A stretch of 64,000 bases of DNA from contig NW_019775705.1 of NCBI RefSeq assembly GCF_001039355.2, forward strand, positions 163,173-227,172. The letters are read 5' to 3'. The translations under genes and the position numbers were made by a program. Positions 21,830 through 34,992 of this stretch are shown here, in pieces. A model generated the notes under the pieces. It worked only from the letters and a program-made list of their open reading frames with translations. It ran no database searches and was not told where the DNA came from. The DNA comes from Lingula anatina. Its lineage: Eukaryota > Brachiopoda > Lingulata > Lingulida > Lingulidae. The first letter of the stretch is position 1. Every line of letters begins with the position of its first letter.

Positions 21830-22477
21830 ATGGGTGGAAGCGGTCAAGCCAGTTATGACGATGCTCACGACCCTAAATACGGACCTCCCCATCCTGTTCC
21901 CATAGTGACAGCCAATGAGACATCCTTAAAAGGCTACGGAACTATTGTGACGTCATATGACGACACAGAAGTGGAGATCTCGACATGGCCACAGCCCGGG
22001 TGGCGACCGATCTGCCCGGGCACTGGGAATCAAGGGGGCATCACAGGCGGGGAGTTTACCTACCTCTGGGACGGCGACTTGTGTCTAGCCACCAACAAAG
22101 CTGTCCCCGATGGCGATTACGTCATCGGTCGTCTCCCTGCCAACGTATCACGTGACAAGCGCACGCACGTGTTGGTCCGAGAGGCCAACTACCACCCAGA
22201 CGGGGGCCAGGTGTTCTTCCCTCAAGACGGCAGCCCATTCGTGGCCTTACTCGCTCTTCCAGGAGACGACATTGGTTTGAACGATTTCCGCGCTTTCTAC
22301 TTTGATGGCAGTTTTGGGTTCCAGATTCACGCCGACATTTGGCACCAGCCCATTTACCCTGTCAACGACTCCGCTGTCTTCCTGGGCAAACAGGGAAAGG
22401 TTCATGCGTGCGTTGTAGTCGACACGGTTGAAGAGTTTGGAAAATATCTTCTTGTACCTCTGACGTGTGAGCAATAG
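21830..22477 (+). CDS. Ureidoglycolate lyase-like protein (AllA family)
   Basis: A single exon of 215 residues from the ATG at 21830; the frame is open from 21782 but closed by a TGA at 21779, so this ATG is the first possible one unless an upstream exon is spliced in. The C-terminal two thirds follow AllA: an NYHPDGGQVFFP segment (bacterial form HPLGTQAFIP), an FVALLALPGDD strand, LNDFRAFYFDG and FGFQIHADIWHQPIYP (bacterial form GVNYHRNVWHHPLF) with the conserved His residues of the cupin-like fold. AllA splits ureidoglycolate to glyoxylate and urea in purine breakdown downstream of allantoicase. The insertion around residues 45-75 (WPQPGW, PGTGNQGG) is longer than in the bacterial enzyme. 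Substrate is inferred from family. AATAAA lies at 22732. Confidence 0.85.
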   Translation: MGGSGQASYDDAHDPKYGPPHPVPIVTANETSLKGYGTIVTSYDDTEVEISTWPQPGWRPICPGTGNQGGITGGEFTYLWDGDLCLATNKAVPDGDYVIGRLPANVSRDKRTHVLVREANYHPDGGQVFFPQDGSPFVALLALPGDDIGLNDFRAFYFDGSFGFQIHADIWHQPIYPVNDSAVFLGKQGKVHACVVVDTVEEFGKYLLVPLTCEQ

Positions 22478-25400
22478 CAAAAAGCTAGTACGCGCCGCTT
22501 CGAGGTTAGGCCTATTTCTTGTTTCTAAGGAAAACGGTCATTTTGAAAATGAAACTGCTGCATTCTGATGAAAATTGATCCGTGTATTAATGTTACTCAT
22601 AATGATGAAATTTTAAAACTTTTCAATTTCTACACTATAACTGACAGCGTATCCGTAATTGCTGTTTATTGAAATGATTTCAAAAGACTTATTTTATTTT
22701 ATTTATTTAATTGTTCAATTATTATTTGCAAAATAAAAAGCCAGAGAAATCAGTTGATGATAAAGGCTTTTGTTTGTCTTTATGAGGTATTTGCTTGGGG
22801 ACATAATTATATACTTGGTCATGAAATACGCATGAAATTAGTATGTATATAAACCCTCCAGTCTCATTATAAATTCAATTCAGCTCATAACAACCGCAAG
22901 TTATGCGAAGGACAAGAATGACAAAGGATGTTATTAAACTAATGATCAGAAAGGAATAACTTTTTCATCATCATCATCATCGTCATCATCATCATCATCA
23001 TTATTACTATTATTATTATGAATCGCGAATACAATTAATGCTAATTGTCAGCGATATAACTTGAAATCAAAGCAGCCAATGGGACTTTTTACTTTTTAGA
23101 TTACGCACAAGCTACTTTCAAATGTTTACAAAACTTTTTGATGATACTTAAATAGAAGTTTGAGATATAAGACAATTTTTTGTTCAACTTAAGGCGCATG
23201 ATTTCACTTAATCGTTTTAAATATAAAAATAACGTAGTTTTACATTCATTGTTATTGTATAAATTTTGATCATTTGTTTAAACTTTGCACAAGATTAAAT
23301 GCAAGCAAACCCATTTTATTTGCTAATTCGAGTGGCTCGAAATGATTCATTTGAAAAAAATTGAGAATGATCTGATAGTCCGGCTGATTAAACAACGCCC
23401 GCGCGAACGCACGCTTACAAGCTTATACAGCAGCAGCACTTCTCGAAAGGACATAAGGATACGGCTGGTCAACCACTACTACTTCACGCTTCTTTCTTGT
23501 GTGTGTGTGTGTGTGTGTGCGTGCGTGCGTGTGCATGCGTGAGCGCGCATGAGTGTGTGTGTGTGTGTGTTTAGCTTATTTAACCCTGGGTACGGATATA
23601 TATACCCTCTACCAGGATTGCAGATAATGATGTACACTTTCCTCTGACTCTCACAGTGCAGAGAGTAACCATCTGTTTACCCAGAGACATATCTGTGAAT
23701 ATGTAGTAGAGGGTAGGGTACAGATACCCTTTTGTACTCTATATAAATAGCATCGCGCTATACTGTTAGCTGATAACCCGGTTTTTGCTAGGTAAACATC
23801 GCCCCCGTTACACAACGTTACAGCTGCTTACGTGGCACTTGTTATCAATATCATAGAAGTAGCTTCTATGTCAATATGTTGCAGGATAAAGTAAAAAAAA
23901 AAGTTTGCATGACTTTGCACAATAGGTATCGGCGCTTAAAACACCGGTTTTATTCAACTTGATACAAATCCATATAACAAAAGTAAAACAGAAGAAAGAT
24001 GTAAAATATGAAAATGCAGGTCTGTAAAAAAATGGCACATATTTATTTTGCATTATCAAAATTAACACCATTGAGTAATATCTGTATGGGCTTCAGCTGA
24101 CATTTAAAAATTGAAACAAAGAAAAAATTAAAAAGAACTCGAATTGTGCTGAATATATTTTAACGGACCCCTTACCTTGTTGGTATTACTCACTCACCAT
24201 TGAATGTCACACTATTTATAGACGGGAACAAAAGAGCATCGCAGTACCGGCACATGATTCTGAGTAAGGCACGTCGAATAGACTTATTCAGGATTATTAG
24301 AGAATAACGCATTGTCACATGAGCGTGAACTTAGCTTACTTTGTGAAATACTTCCTGGTACTTGCAATTCATTAAATGGGGTAATTGTTGGGTAATTAAT
24401 AAAGTTTGCATTGTTCTCAAATGAATTGCGTTTGCGTTTGGTTGCAGATGGCATTTTCTGCTAGCCGCAAAAATAATTTAAAAAAAAGATAACCAAAATT
24501 ATAAATATATTATATATTATTATAATATTCATGCAATTTTTCCCAACTACTCTGTGTACAACATCCTTTTTAATCCAAATCTTTAATCCAAGTCGGTCCA
24601 ATTGGATCAGTTTGACCTTGGTTGCTGCAAGGAATTGTGGGAGCCTCCTCAATGTTAGTAAACAGAGAGCTTCCCTGGACGCGAACGGGCATACGTGGTG
24701 CGCGGCACGTCCAACTACGCTACGTTCTGGCGGACGCAATCTAGGTCTTGGCCGTTAAGGCGACCTTCCCCTTGTCTCAAGCGACGTCACCCTTGAACGC
24801 TGTCTTCTACCTGAAAGGGAAAACGTTGTGAAAAACTGATCGGCAGATCGGTATGTATACAGGCGTACCCTAGCTGTCATTAACGTTTTTTATACTCCCT
24901 CTTACGTCTATCATTTAACATAAAAATCATCGATCGATATGAGTGGATGTAAAATTATTCTTAATCACACGTCATATGGATCAATATGATATTCATATAC
25001 TACCCTGAAATGAATACAGATGAAGTTTCACACCGTTCGACCTTTTCGTTTCGTTTTTCATTTATGCCGACATCGATTTTTTTTTTTCGTATTCGCTACA
25101 GCACCAGATTAACCTGAAATGGTCTGACACAATCCGTAACTGCGCACATTCCCTTACAGATCAGAAAAGAAAATTAAATCAAGATAAGGGCAAATGCTGT
25201 ATATGAGAGGGATATTGGGAGTACACAGCTTGATCTTTGTCTTTAAATGTATCGAAATTGGTAATAAATGCATTCAAATTGGTCGAATTTTATCGACAGA
25301 TGCTAACCTATTTCTCTCAGCAGCGTCCTCGTTTCACCTCAAACATTATGATAAGCAGTGCGCACTGATAAACATAATTAATTTAGTCCTCTGTATTGCA

Positions 25401-27900
25401 ACTTTAGAAAATACGATTTTTCGGTCAGTCTGGGGACGTGGTATTTGATATGCAAATGAAAAACATTTAATCAATTGTTATTAGAAAGAAGAGGGCGATA
25501 AAGTGGCGTGGCGAGGAACAGATAAAGGTGTGATTAGAGGAACTGTTTGACCTTAAAAGAGTCGTTCCCGTCACCTTCAAGCTCTGCTCACGTGACGTGG
25601 AATATATTAACCCACTATTTTGACCTAGTCTGTCCTGATTCCCGATTGTGAGAACGCGTTAAATGTAAACAACACAAACCTGCCTAAACAATGTTTTTAT
25701 CGATCGATTGCCAATTCCCATCAATTTTGTTTAGAGAGAAGTCACCAGAATTGCATAACTGAAAACATGCATCAATATTTAGAATTTGTTATTATTTTGG
25801 GGTAATTGTTGCAAACCGCAAAGGTAATAAAATAAGCTCTTTATCTTCTTAAAAAGTAATTTGAGGTTATTTACGACGCGACGTTTCACCCGCGCAATGT
25901 CACATTGTCGGTGCAATATCCGCATCAGCCCTGTCAGCTGAGGTCGTATTTTTGTTTACATTGATTTTCATCCAGCTATAGCGTAGACGTCACTCATTCT
26001 CCCAGCTGAGTTCGTGCATTTTTTTGAAAGCGGCTAGATGCGTAAGATCGCGTTTGCTGTTAAAATGAAACTTATTAACATTTTCAGAAGAATTTAACAT
26101 TGATTCACCTGCATGAATTCCTGAATGGCTTGAAAATTCAAAAGGCAACAATGCGACAATAACTCTTCAAGTGACGCGTTAATAATGCAGTTCCGCATAA
26201 CGTGCCGATGTAAGACTTTCCCCAGCAACGATTAATATCATTAACACCTAGAATTATGCTACCCGGTAAAATACTTTTCAAATGCTAGAAATTATTCATT
26301 CCAAGAAAATGAGGACGTTTTGGTCGTCACGTTTGACTTTTTTTGTCATTAACTCGGTGAACATTGAGTGATTTGGTTAAGTCGAGGAAAAGAGAACGCT
26401 ACTACTACCCTAGACCACGTTAATACTTACAACAGTCCTACTGCTGCATGCTGCGTTGTCTTTCTGGCCAAAGCAAAAGAAATGTGGATATATACATGCA
26501 GATAACTTTAATCTAACCAAAAATAACACTAGACGGAATGTGATTGGAGGAATAAGAATTTCAGGGCGGGATTTATGATAATTATCCCTTGTTTGCCAGG
26601 TTTTTCTCTGGACTACGTGATTTTTGTAGCGTAGTCTATGGCGGATCTAGTAAATGTGCCTGGATGATCATTTGAATAGCTGGCTCTTGCTTCTATATTC
26701 CCTGGTGTTGCGTTCAAATAGAGATTGAACAGTATTCGCAATGTTATTTTTATAACTAAGAAATCTTCAAAATTTTTCTTGCGATTGTAAACATAAATGT
26801 TTTATAAGCGATGGATTTATCTAGACTACCATGAAAGGAATTTTGATGCGCGCTTGACAGTCAATTGATACTTTCTTTTCTTGGTCAGGTTATTTTAGAT
26901 ATTACACATTAAAAAAAAAAAAAAAAACATCGATAAAAATGAAATTGCGTCACCTTTGTAGTTTGAAGTAAATTTTTAAACAGACTTAAAATGTAGAACA
27001 TTATACTTAGTTCAAAGCTAAGCAGATTTGCATTTTTTCTCTTGGTTCAAGTAAGAAAACATTCTGTGAAGAGGCACGAAAAGACTGCGAGGGGCGACAC
27101 TCCAAACTGGACACCGAATCTCTCTACGATCTCTCGCACAGCGTCAGAAACTCAAACGCACCTCATCGTTTTTGGTTTCTATCCGATTTACTCTTTTCGT
27201 TACCAAGAAGACAGATGATACATTTTTGGCGGTATAAATATATGTATGACAGCATCAGTTAGAACAATTAAAGATTAATAAGCCTGCCAGCTGCCACCAT
27301 CACGAGTTTCACTATAAGGAAATGGAGACCCATAACACAGTCAAGTTTCAGTCAAGTTTTTGGTTATTTGAAACAGTGTTAGTAGGCCAATGATAAACAC
27401 AGAGACGCAGGATTTTGGGGTGCTGATCCTCTCTTTCATATTTATAATATTCTTTTTTAAATAAAAAACGAATAAAGATAAATAAGAATCGCCAACCCAG
27501 CCCACCACCTTATGAGAAAATATACACTGAGTCAAACAGAATAATGTTTCATGTGCTGCATTTTATGCTACAACATTGTGTGGTTGGGAGAAGGGTTGTA
27601 AAATGGGGACTGAACCTTTTAGCTTCTCCCTTTTCTTGATATTTTTGGTTTGTTAAAGAAATGAGCTCCGAAATACAAGCTTAGGATATAGGGCCTATGG
27701 ACTTATGCCAATATGAATATTTCAGCAGTTCACGCGTTCACTAGCTAGTGTTACCATAGGCTATGTGCTTATCCTGATTCAGAACACGCATCGATTAAAA
27801 TGATAATAGGCAACTAATCATAAGTAGGTATGTGTGTACTTAAAGTGAAACGTATCTTTTTTATTCAATGTGGTTAGCCAAGTTGTCGGTCAATCCAGAG
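22478..27900. other. Long intergenic region without recognised genes
   Basis: Beyond the 3' untranslated region of the ureidoglycolate-lyase-like gene there is AT-rich DNA with an (ATC)n/(ATT)n tract (22967-23021), a (GT)n/(GC) tract (23498-23571) and an A run (26911-26927). No exon pair, RNA gene or clear mobile element was recognised on either strand; short open frames here have neither splice sites nor family resemblance. Confidence 0.5.
23498..23571. repeat. (GT)n compound microsatellite
   Basis: GT units interrupted by GTGC, GCAT and GAGCGC variants. Confidence 0.9.
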
Positions 27901-27922
27901 AACACAGTGACGTAAACTGACA

Positions 27923-27930
27923 TCACGTGA
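27923..27930. promoter_or_regulatory. TCACGTGA E-box
   Basis: A perfect TCACGTGA palindrome, the binding consensus of bHLH-zip factors of the MiT/TFE and USF type, lies about 110 bases upstream of a possible first exon that ends in a strong donor (GTAAGT at 28041). It may mark a promoter; this is inferred from position. Confidence 0.35.
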
Positions 27931-28001
27931 CTGCGATCTACCCTTGGGAAGCTCAATAACCTTCATCGCGGTAGTCGTTCTTTTTGTGAACGGGGCCAGG
28001 C

Positions 28002-28040
28002 ATGGTGCGCTTGGGAGGTTTCCGATGGTCGTCAAGCGGC
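28002..28040 (+). other. Possible first exon upstream of PNO
   Basis: A stretch beginning GCATGGTGCGCTTGG and ending AAGCGGC before GTAAGT lies in a locally CpG-rich setting after a TCACGTGA box. The frame from the ATG (MVRLGGFRWSSSG) would be spliced in phase 0; joined directly to the exon at 32649 it would stop at the end of that exon, so it would be at most a short upstream open frame. Whether it belongs to PNO or to a separate small gene cannot be told. Confidence 0.3.
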
Positions 28041-29044
28041 GTAAGTAATGTCGTTTAAAAGGTAACGCATCTGGGTTTAAGGTCGATTTCGTACCAAATA
28101 AAATGGCATGAAGTTTGTGATGATTTTGAAGGAGAGGTTATCCCGTGGAAATAGGAAAATACACATTTTATGGTGCTTTAAACTCTTTTACAGATAACCC
28201 ATTTTCACAGTGTTAGACTTGCTTTGGGTTGGAATAGTTACGTAGTAAAAGAGCAGAGCACACTGCGTGACTTTTAGCATGCAAATGTACCCAGTGTAGG
28301 ACTATTGCTTTTGAACAGGATCACTGAGAGACCCACGCCACCGATAATTGGCTTCGAACGATTCAATACCCCGTATATATATCTCCACCTTTACTTTAAT
28401 CTACGCATTTGTAATAGAAAATATGCTTTTGTTTGCTTAATATACATGTATGACCTCCTAGTGTAACTGTAAAATATCAATCTGTTCAATGATGCTGGAA
28501 ACTCCTCTTCTTGGAACTGGCTATTTTGATCAATCCGATAATGGGGACTTAACCCGAGTTGACCGCAGCAGATGTTCGCGGCACGTAGATACCGATAGTA
28601 TGCGTATGACGCGTAGGTTGTACTTTTCGCAGTGAATGTTGATAAGCTAGTTTTGCCGCTGGTATAAAGGTATATATTTGGAGCAAGATAGGTGGTGATT
28701 GCATAGCGTTTTATTTTACACGCTTTTAATTTAGGTTAACTTGGGCCGTCATTAGTTATTCGACACCTTTTCTTGGGCTGATTTGTAGAATTAACGTTAA
28801 AGGAAAATGTGTACTTTCTGTTTCAGTTTCCAAGCGATAATACTAGGCCCCTTTTTTTACCTTTCAATAGTTGTTAAACCTATAGCTGATGAAGTAATTG
28901 GAAATGATAACAGCAATGCATAAGACTTCAGGTGCCCTCAACCATAAGGAAAAGCGTGAAAATGTAATTTATTGGAAATTTTGATGACATCAAACGTATA
29001 TATGTTTCTACACATAATAATAATAATAATAATAATGATAATAA

Positions 29045-29079
<35 letters not shown>

Positions 29080-29742
29080 AAATATATAAAATCTCTGGAT
29101 AAACAAACAGATATATTAAAGTATAATATATTGATAAAAGTACTGGGCCTAGAACTGTTACATAAACTAACGCATAATATAACATTGTACGTCTGTTAAT
29201 TGTCACTATTTCTACATTAAAAAAGAACATTTTTACGGATACTAGTATGCGTAGGTCAGAGGCCCGTAAAACAGCTAATTTATTTTATTTTTTTAAAGAC
29301 TGTAATACTGATCGGCTTATCTTGAATCACCTTGAACCCCAGCGCTCGTGTGACCGACCTCATATTGAAATTTTGAAGCGTGTTTCCTTTGAGTTGACTT
29401 AGTGACTGAGAGTGCTTAGTCAATGTTTTAAGGTAGTGTATTTTGTTTTAGTTGCTGTGACTCATATAATTACTGAGTCATCAATCCCTATTATCGTGTT
29501 ACGTGACATGTTTGTTGTAAGTCTTTAAATGCTTAACTTTAATAAGCAGGCAGTAAGCAACATATGCCTTGCAGTTACTGAGCACCGTCTCTTTTTTTAT
29601 GATGCAATTTTTAATGAATGAAAATCGGGACATCTCCATAAACAGTCAGAACTTTTTCAAACTTGAACTAGCCTTGCAATGTTGACAAAATTGTAATTTC
29701 TGTGCATTTTTTAAAATCAGATTTGAATCTTTCTGTTCTCTA

Positions 29743-29805
29743 ATGTCGCTGACATAGGTGTATAAATTCATTTTTAAGGATTTTCATCACCTATGTCGGA
29801 GACAT
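29743..29805. repeat. Short palindromic element
   Basis: ATGTCGCTGACATAGGTG at the left pairs with CACCTATGTCGGAGACAT at the right with two to three mismatches, enclosing about 27 bases. It resembles a minimal MITE. Confidence 0.6.
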
Positions 29806-31749
29806 TTAATAATTCACAATGAAGCACTTTGAGTAACGTCACGTAATGTCTTTGTACGTAGATCATTTGCAACGTTATTCTCCATAATCCCTTTTTTCTA
29901 TTGTGTAGTGTTAAGTCTAAAGCGGTCAGTAAAGTCTTGTTTGTTAATCAGAATTAAGAAGTTGCTTGTAAGAATCCTTGAATGAACATTAAGTGATTGC
30001 ATCTGGTTATTGTTGTCTGAGTTGAATTTCCTCATGGCAATTTAAATGTAAAGATTTTTGACCACTAATGTGGGAAGTAGTATTAACGCATTATCCACCC
30101 CAAAAGTTTACGACGGTGTCTGCATTATGAGTTTGTTCTTAATTTTTATTCTTTACCATATGCAGCGGTTCCAGACATTCACTGTTTTGGCAACAGCATT
30201 ATTTACTTTTGTATAATTAACGTAATACTTTGAAATTGTACTTCCAATTGTTCAGTGTTTCTGAAAACATTTGAAAAATGACCTTTGCTTGGTGTTATAA
30301 GGCTGCATTAATTAAGTTTACCATGCATGGTTCCAAACTAAACATTTTTTTACTTCATCCATAGGTTCTAGATATGTGGCAGTTGCAAAGACCGGTGTTT
30401 TTTTCGAAACCTTTTCCTCAACATTGACAGCAACAAATACTTCCCAGGGCTGCATAGCTTCAGAAGGTGATTATAGTAAGTACAGCCATGTTTAAATAGA
30501 TACTGTAATTGTCCCATGCACATTGAGTCTGCCATAATAGTAACATGTGGGGCCTGACATGAATGGAAAATGGCAAATTTAAAAGTTTGCTCAGCATGTT
30601 GCATCTCAAAACATTATGAGTCTTTAAATAACTGATGAGAAAGAAAAAACAAGGGGATGGCTCGATAATGATATTATATGTTATGCTTGCCAAATAAATC
30701 ATTGTCAATTCCATACTGAAAATTTGTCATCAAAATTATACCTTCTAATTTATCATTGCTCTCAAATTTATTTTTTTTTTACTTTAAATAATTACTTTCT
30801 ATAATTCCTTTTGAAAATAATTTTGAACAAAGTTTAATTTAATTTGACAGTAGAATATGTACCGTTTTGACAACATAGATATTTTGGCAAGCCACATGTT
30901 TCTGTTAATACAGTTCCTGAAAGATTTGTTCTTATTGTTTTATAGGTTTGATATTTAAAGACCTAATTTTGACATAGCTTCACATTTATAATGATGCTCA
31001 TAACTGAATCAGATTCTGATAAATTTCACCATTAAAGGTAAAAACTAGAAGTTAATTTTTTGAAAAATTGGTTTATTGATAATAATTTTCTCAGTGGATG
31101 GGGGATATTTGTTTAATGGAAAAACTAAAATTTTCAGGGACAATTTTCCTTGAAAGTTAAATTTTTTCTGCTTTATAATGGTGTAATGCATACTGCAAGA
31201 TAGTAATTGAAAATCAACTTTATTTAAGCCAAGTCTGCTCTGTTTTCCTCCTTGCACTTACAATTTCAGGTCTTATATTTTAAGTGGGGGTAAGAATTAA
31301 TTTTTTTCAGACATTGGCACATTTGGAAAACTAACTTCTTTGGAATGAAAATGGCAGGTTGTGTGGTTCCTAATCTGGTTGTATGTATTTATGTAGAAAA
31401 ACAAGTTTATTACGGGTCTTTTATCAGTCTTTTATTTAAAAAAATAAATAAGGAAGAAAGAAAAATATTTTGTTGGTGATTATATAGCACCAGAATTTAC
31501 TTCCATTTTTATGTCTTGAAAAACAAGTTGATAGACCTTTTGACTTTTCTTAGAAGTTGTTTATGTATGCATTGGTCAATTTTGCTTAGCCTCTTTTTCA
31601 GGATTGCTGATGTCAATATTTCTTTTCTAATAGTACTGAATATGTAAATAAACATGGAAATGAGGCTAAGTGAGGCTCACTTCGGGTCGGTGCTTACATG
31701 AATAGAAAAAGATAGGTCTATAAAGCAAAACAGTATAAAATGTAGATGT

Positions 31750-31830
31750 ACTATGTTTACATACCTGTGGTCAGAATGCCAGCCTCTGGAACAGGAGGAT
31801 GTGAGTTTGTCCCTTTCTGGGGACATGCAA
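31750..31830 (+). mobile_element. Possible decayed tRNA-derived SINE
   Basis: TGGTCAGAATGCCAGCCTC, then AACAGGAGGATGTGAGTTTG and TCCC, has the spacing of a tRNA D-arm (box A), anticodon arm and T-arm (box B) as in tRNA-derived SINEs. Box B is degenerate and no tail was defined, so the call is tentative. Confidence 0.3.
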
Positions 31831-32109
31831 GTTCTTCATAAGTGGTGCGTACTGTCTACATACTTGACACTCACCATTTGGGGGTTGAGATATTGGTAAA
31901 ATGTGTGATCTAGCAGTGAAAGATACTGTTTGTGTGCTGGAGTTCAGTACTTCATGCAGCAGCTGGGCTGTTACATATATATTACATAATATATATATGT
32001 TATATGCAGATGTACATATACATATATTACATATTTTATCTTCTCTATAGGGAGTGAAAAACATCTACACTCAGTCTGAATATATGGCTGAAAATAATCC
32101 CAGACATAT

Positions 32110-32271
32110 CAGGGGCGGATGGAGGCCGTCTGGGTTGACAAAGACAGTCAGATTTTAAGGTTTACATTGATGGGGTTCTAATTTTTCTTTTGGAAGATGG
32201 TCGAAAATGGAGAATGGATCAACAATGTTAATTTGGAAGACTGTTCAAAAATACCTCTGGATCCGCCCCTG
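32110..32271. mobile_element. hAT-like MITE
   Basis: The 162-base element starts CAGGGGCGGAT and ends ATCCGCCCCTG, an exact 11-base terminal inverted repeat. Termini of the form CAGGGGCGG are typical of hAT elements. A clean 8-base target duplication is not visible (CATAT on the left, CATAC on the right), so the insertion is old or the borders are off by a few bases. No transposase is encoded. Confidence 0.65.
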
Positions 32272-32648
32272 CATACTGTCATCTTATTCTAATGTAATCC
32301 AAAATGAGCCACAGTGAGGTGTGGTGTATGAGAACCAGGTTTTTTTTTCTTTTTACTTCAGTCTCATATGGTGTATTAATTAAGCCAAGGGTAGGATTGC
32401 GGTGGCATTATATCATCTAAGCGTGTCTCATTTTGTATGGGAAAGGCAGGCCTGCGGTTTAAATATAGAACCTGTCTGTGGTTCATCTTGTGTTGACATT
32501 TATATGGGTAGCAAGGTTGTTAATTTAACCTACCTTTAATATGCAGGTAGTCTTGATGTCTTGCATGAATGCTTGTGATAGGAAAAGTGAATAGTCTTAC
32601 ATTTTGTATCATGACTCATTTCATTTGATGTATGTTTATCTTTTTCAG

Positions 32649-32721
32649 GCCATTCTTTTTTTACAAAAAGGAAAAAGTAAAGGAAGTTGCTTCCCAAAAG
32701 AAGAAGACAGACATTAATAAG
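32649..32721 (+). other. Possible spliced exon upstream of PNO
   Basis: Seventy-three bases lie between a strong acceptor (TTTTTCAG) and a donor (GTAATT). One frame is open (PFFFYKKEKVKEVASQKKK, entered in phase 2) and would continue without a break into the exon at 34430. There is no ATG in it, so it could equally be untranslated leader of PNO. Confidence 0.35.
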
Positions 32722-34134
32722 GTAATTTTATTTATGTTAAGTTTATGAGGTACATGAAGCCATTTCATGCCTTGAAGGCCTGTGCTTATTATTTTGGAAT
32801 CGTCAGGCTTCAAATGTATATACATTGGCAGCATCCCTTGTATTAAAAATCTACATTTATGCTAACTTTTAAAACATTAAAGGGATAACAAGTCTTCATG
32901 TGAAATTTGAAATTAAAAAGTAAATACATGTAAACAACACATAGAAGTATGATAAATTCCATTTTACCAATAAAATGGCAGTAATCATCAGTGTTCTGAA
33001 ATCTGTGCTTGCAATAAAAAAACTCACTTAAAAAAAATTGACTAACTATGAATGTAGGAATGGATTCATTAACCATTAGGAAGCATGGTAAAATTGTCCT
33101 TTACACCAGGAAAATCTGTTTTATGGCGTGAAATACGTAGTTGTTATCCTTTTAAGTTTGGCACCAAAATTGATCAGATTGGAGGGAAGTGTGGATGATG
33201 TGTGGTTTTGGCACCAGTTTATTTAAAAACATGGCCATGGTATATGTACTTGGAGGAATAAACACACTTTCAGTGAGTCATCATATTGAGCACACATGAA
33301 AAAACATATAATGATACATTTTCACATCTTCCATAATTAAGTAAAGGACCTTAGGGATGAAATTGAATGTAATGGGCTTATGTGCATGATCAAGGGGGCT
33401 GGATTCCCCAATTTGACCAAATATTGGAAAATATTTGATATTATAAGATAAATAAATGATGTGCATGAAGATGTGTGGTTACTAATCCTCTTGAATTATG
33501 GAAAGTAGGCTATGAAATGCATACCCACCAGTGCCATCAAATATATCTATGATTCTGGCAACTTGTGGTCTCAGCAAGATGTAAAAACAAACAAACAAAC
33601 AAACAAACAAAAAAATATATGAACTCACACAAGCTTTTGAAATTAAGAGACATCTAACTAAACTTGAGAGAAAGAAATGACATTTTTTAAAAAAGCAAAG
33701 CTTGTGCTTATTTAGTATACAACCATACTTGATTCAGAAAGGAAAGTGTTGATCTGGTAGATGACCGATGACTGAACTTTTCAAGTACATACACTGTAGC
33801 TCAATGCAGGTGTCCTGGTATGACATCTGAAATGAATGTTTAAATATGTAATTATGACCTGTGATGTGAAAACTAACTTCTGATAAACATCAAATCACAC
33901 ATATACCCAAGCACACCTTGTAAAAGTCAGGGTTAAGCTTGATAAAATTGCTAAAGTTGTTAAATTAATGGGGGTGAAACAATGTCAGTGTGGAAATTTA
34001 ATTTTAAATATGGTGTTTAAATAGGTATAGCAGCTAAATCTTAGGGTCAGTGATTTAATTTTTCTTTTTATTTGTTCTTATTTTTTAGGAGGGGGGGGAG
34101 TATGAAATCCTCAGTGCAAGTCATATTTAGCATA

Positions 34135-34179
34135 AAAAAAAAAAAAAAAAAAAAAAAACAGCAGCAGCAGCAGCAGCAA
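34135..34179. repeat. A run followed by (CAG)n
   Basis: About 24 A residues run into six CAG units. Confidence 0.9.
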
Positions 34180-34429
34180 GATTTTTTTCAGGGGTCCCCT
34201 ACCAGCACCCCTATTTTACCACCACCAAAAACAATGCCCAGTGGTGCCTTCCATTGAAACCAGCGTAAAAACTGTCTGACCTTAAAAACGTTTTGCGATG
34301 GAATGCACATTAACACTGTTTGCACGGTTAACCTTCTGTGATAATGAAGGTTACTTATGGCTTGAAAACTCATCCCTGGGATGTAAATTCAGTTGTAAAA
34401 AATCTAACATATTTTTTCTCTCTTTTCAG

Positions 34430-34535
34430 ATTGCTAACTGCACAGCACCTGAGGCGTTTGTATACAACCCAATCACTGGAGACACCCTTAACCTTGGAGT
34501 GTGGTTGATCAACACGGATCAAATTTCCTAGCAAG
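34430..34535 (+). other. Possible spliced exon upstream of PNO
   Basis: It lies between acceptor TCTTTTCAG and donor GTAACT. One frame reads IANCTAPEAFVYNPITGD and ends with a stop at 34529-34531, five bases before the donor; it looks coding and continues the open frame of the exon at 32649. Neither exon contains an ATG, which fits either a leader of PNO, whose coding exon begins after an acceptor at 34976, or the end of a small separate gene whose first exon is not identified. Confidence 0.35.
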
Positions 34536-34992
34536 GTAACTATATCCTCTAGTAATTCTTAACAGTATCTGAATTCTGCTCAATTCAATGCAACATAGAA
34601 TAACTAAATTTTGATTTCTTTTAATTTTAATCTTAGCAGCATAAAAACTAAGATGAATGAATTAAGTAATTTAATTAGCAGAGCAATTTAATTTAATTAG
34701 AATGTTAAATGAAGTAACAGTTACTGTTTTGCTTATGTCCCTCAACCATAAAAATTGTAAAATTTAACCTATGTATAAATTTATTTCAATTTATTTTTTT
34801 TTAAATCAATATATGTTGAATATATGGTCCTTTACTAAAAATGTACCTTGGAAATTCCAAATTTCAGACATCAATAAAAAGATGGCCTTTATATATAAAG
34901 GTATCAAGGCACATTTTGGCAAACAGTCATATTTCAAATTTTAATTTGTTAAATGCAATGAAAATTTTCATTTCAGTTAAGCATTTTCCACC

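Larger units (their letters stand above)
28041..32648. other. Noncoding stretch (intron or intergenic)
   Basis: It holds an (AAT)n/(AAAT)n tract (29013-29081), a small inverted repeat (29743-29805), a possible decayed SINE (31750-31830) and a hAT-like MITE (32110-32271). No coding exon was recognised. Confidence 0.45.

Noticed and set aside
24461-24758. Overlapping 75-92 codon frames on both strands
   Set aside because: There are no splice borders, recognisable domain or polyadenylation signal, and no support beyond absence of stops.
31771-32064. Open frame of 97 codons on the - strand
   Set aside because: It spans a SINE-like fragment and a TATATA stretch and does not look like a protein.
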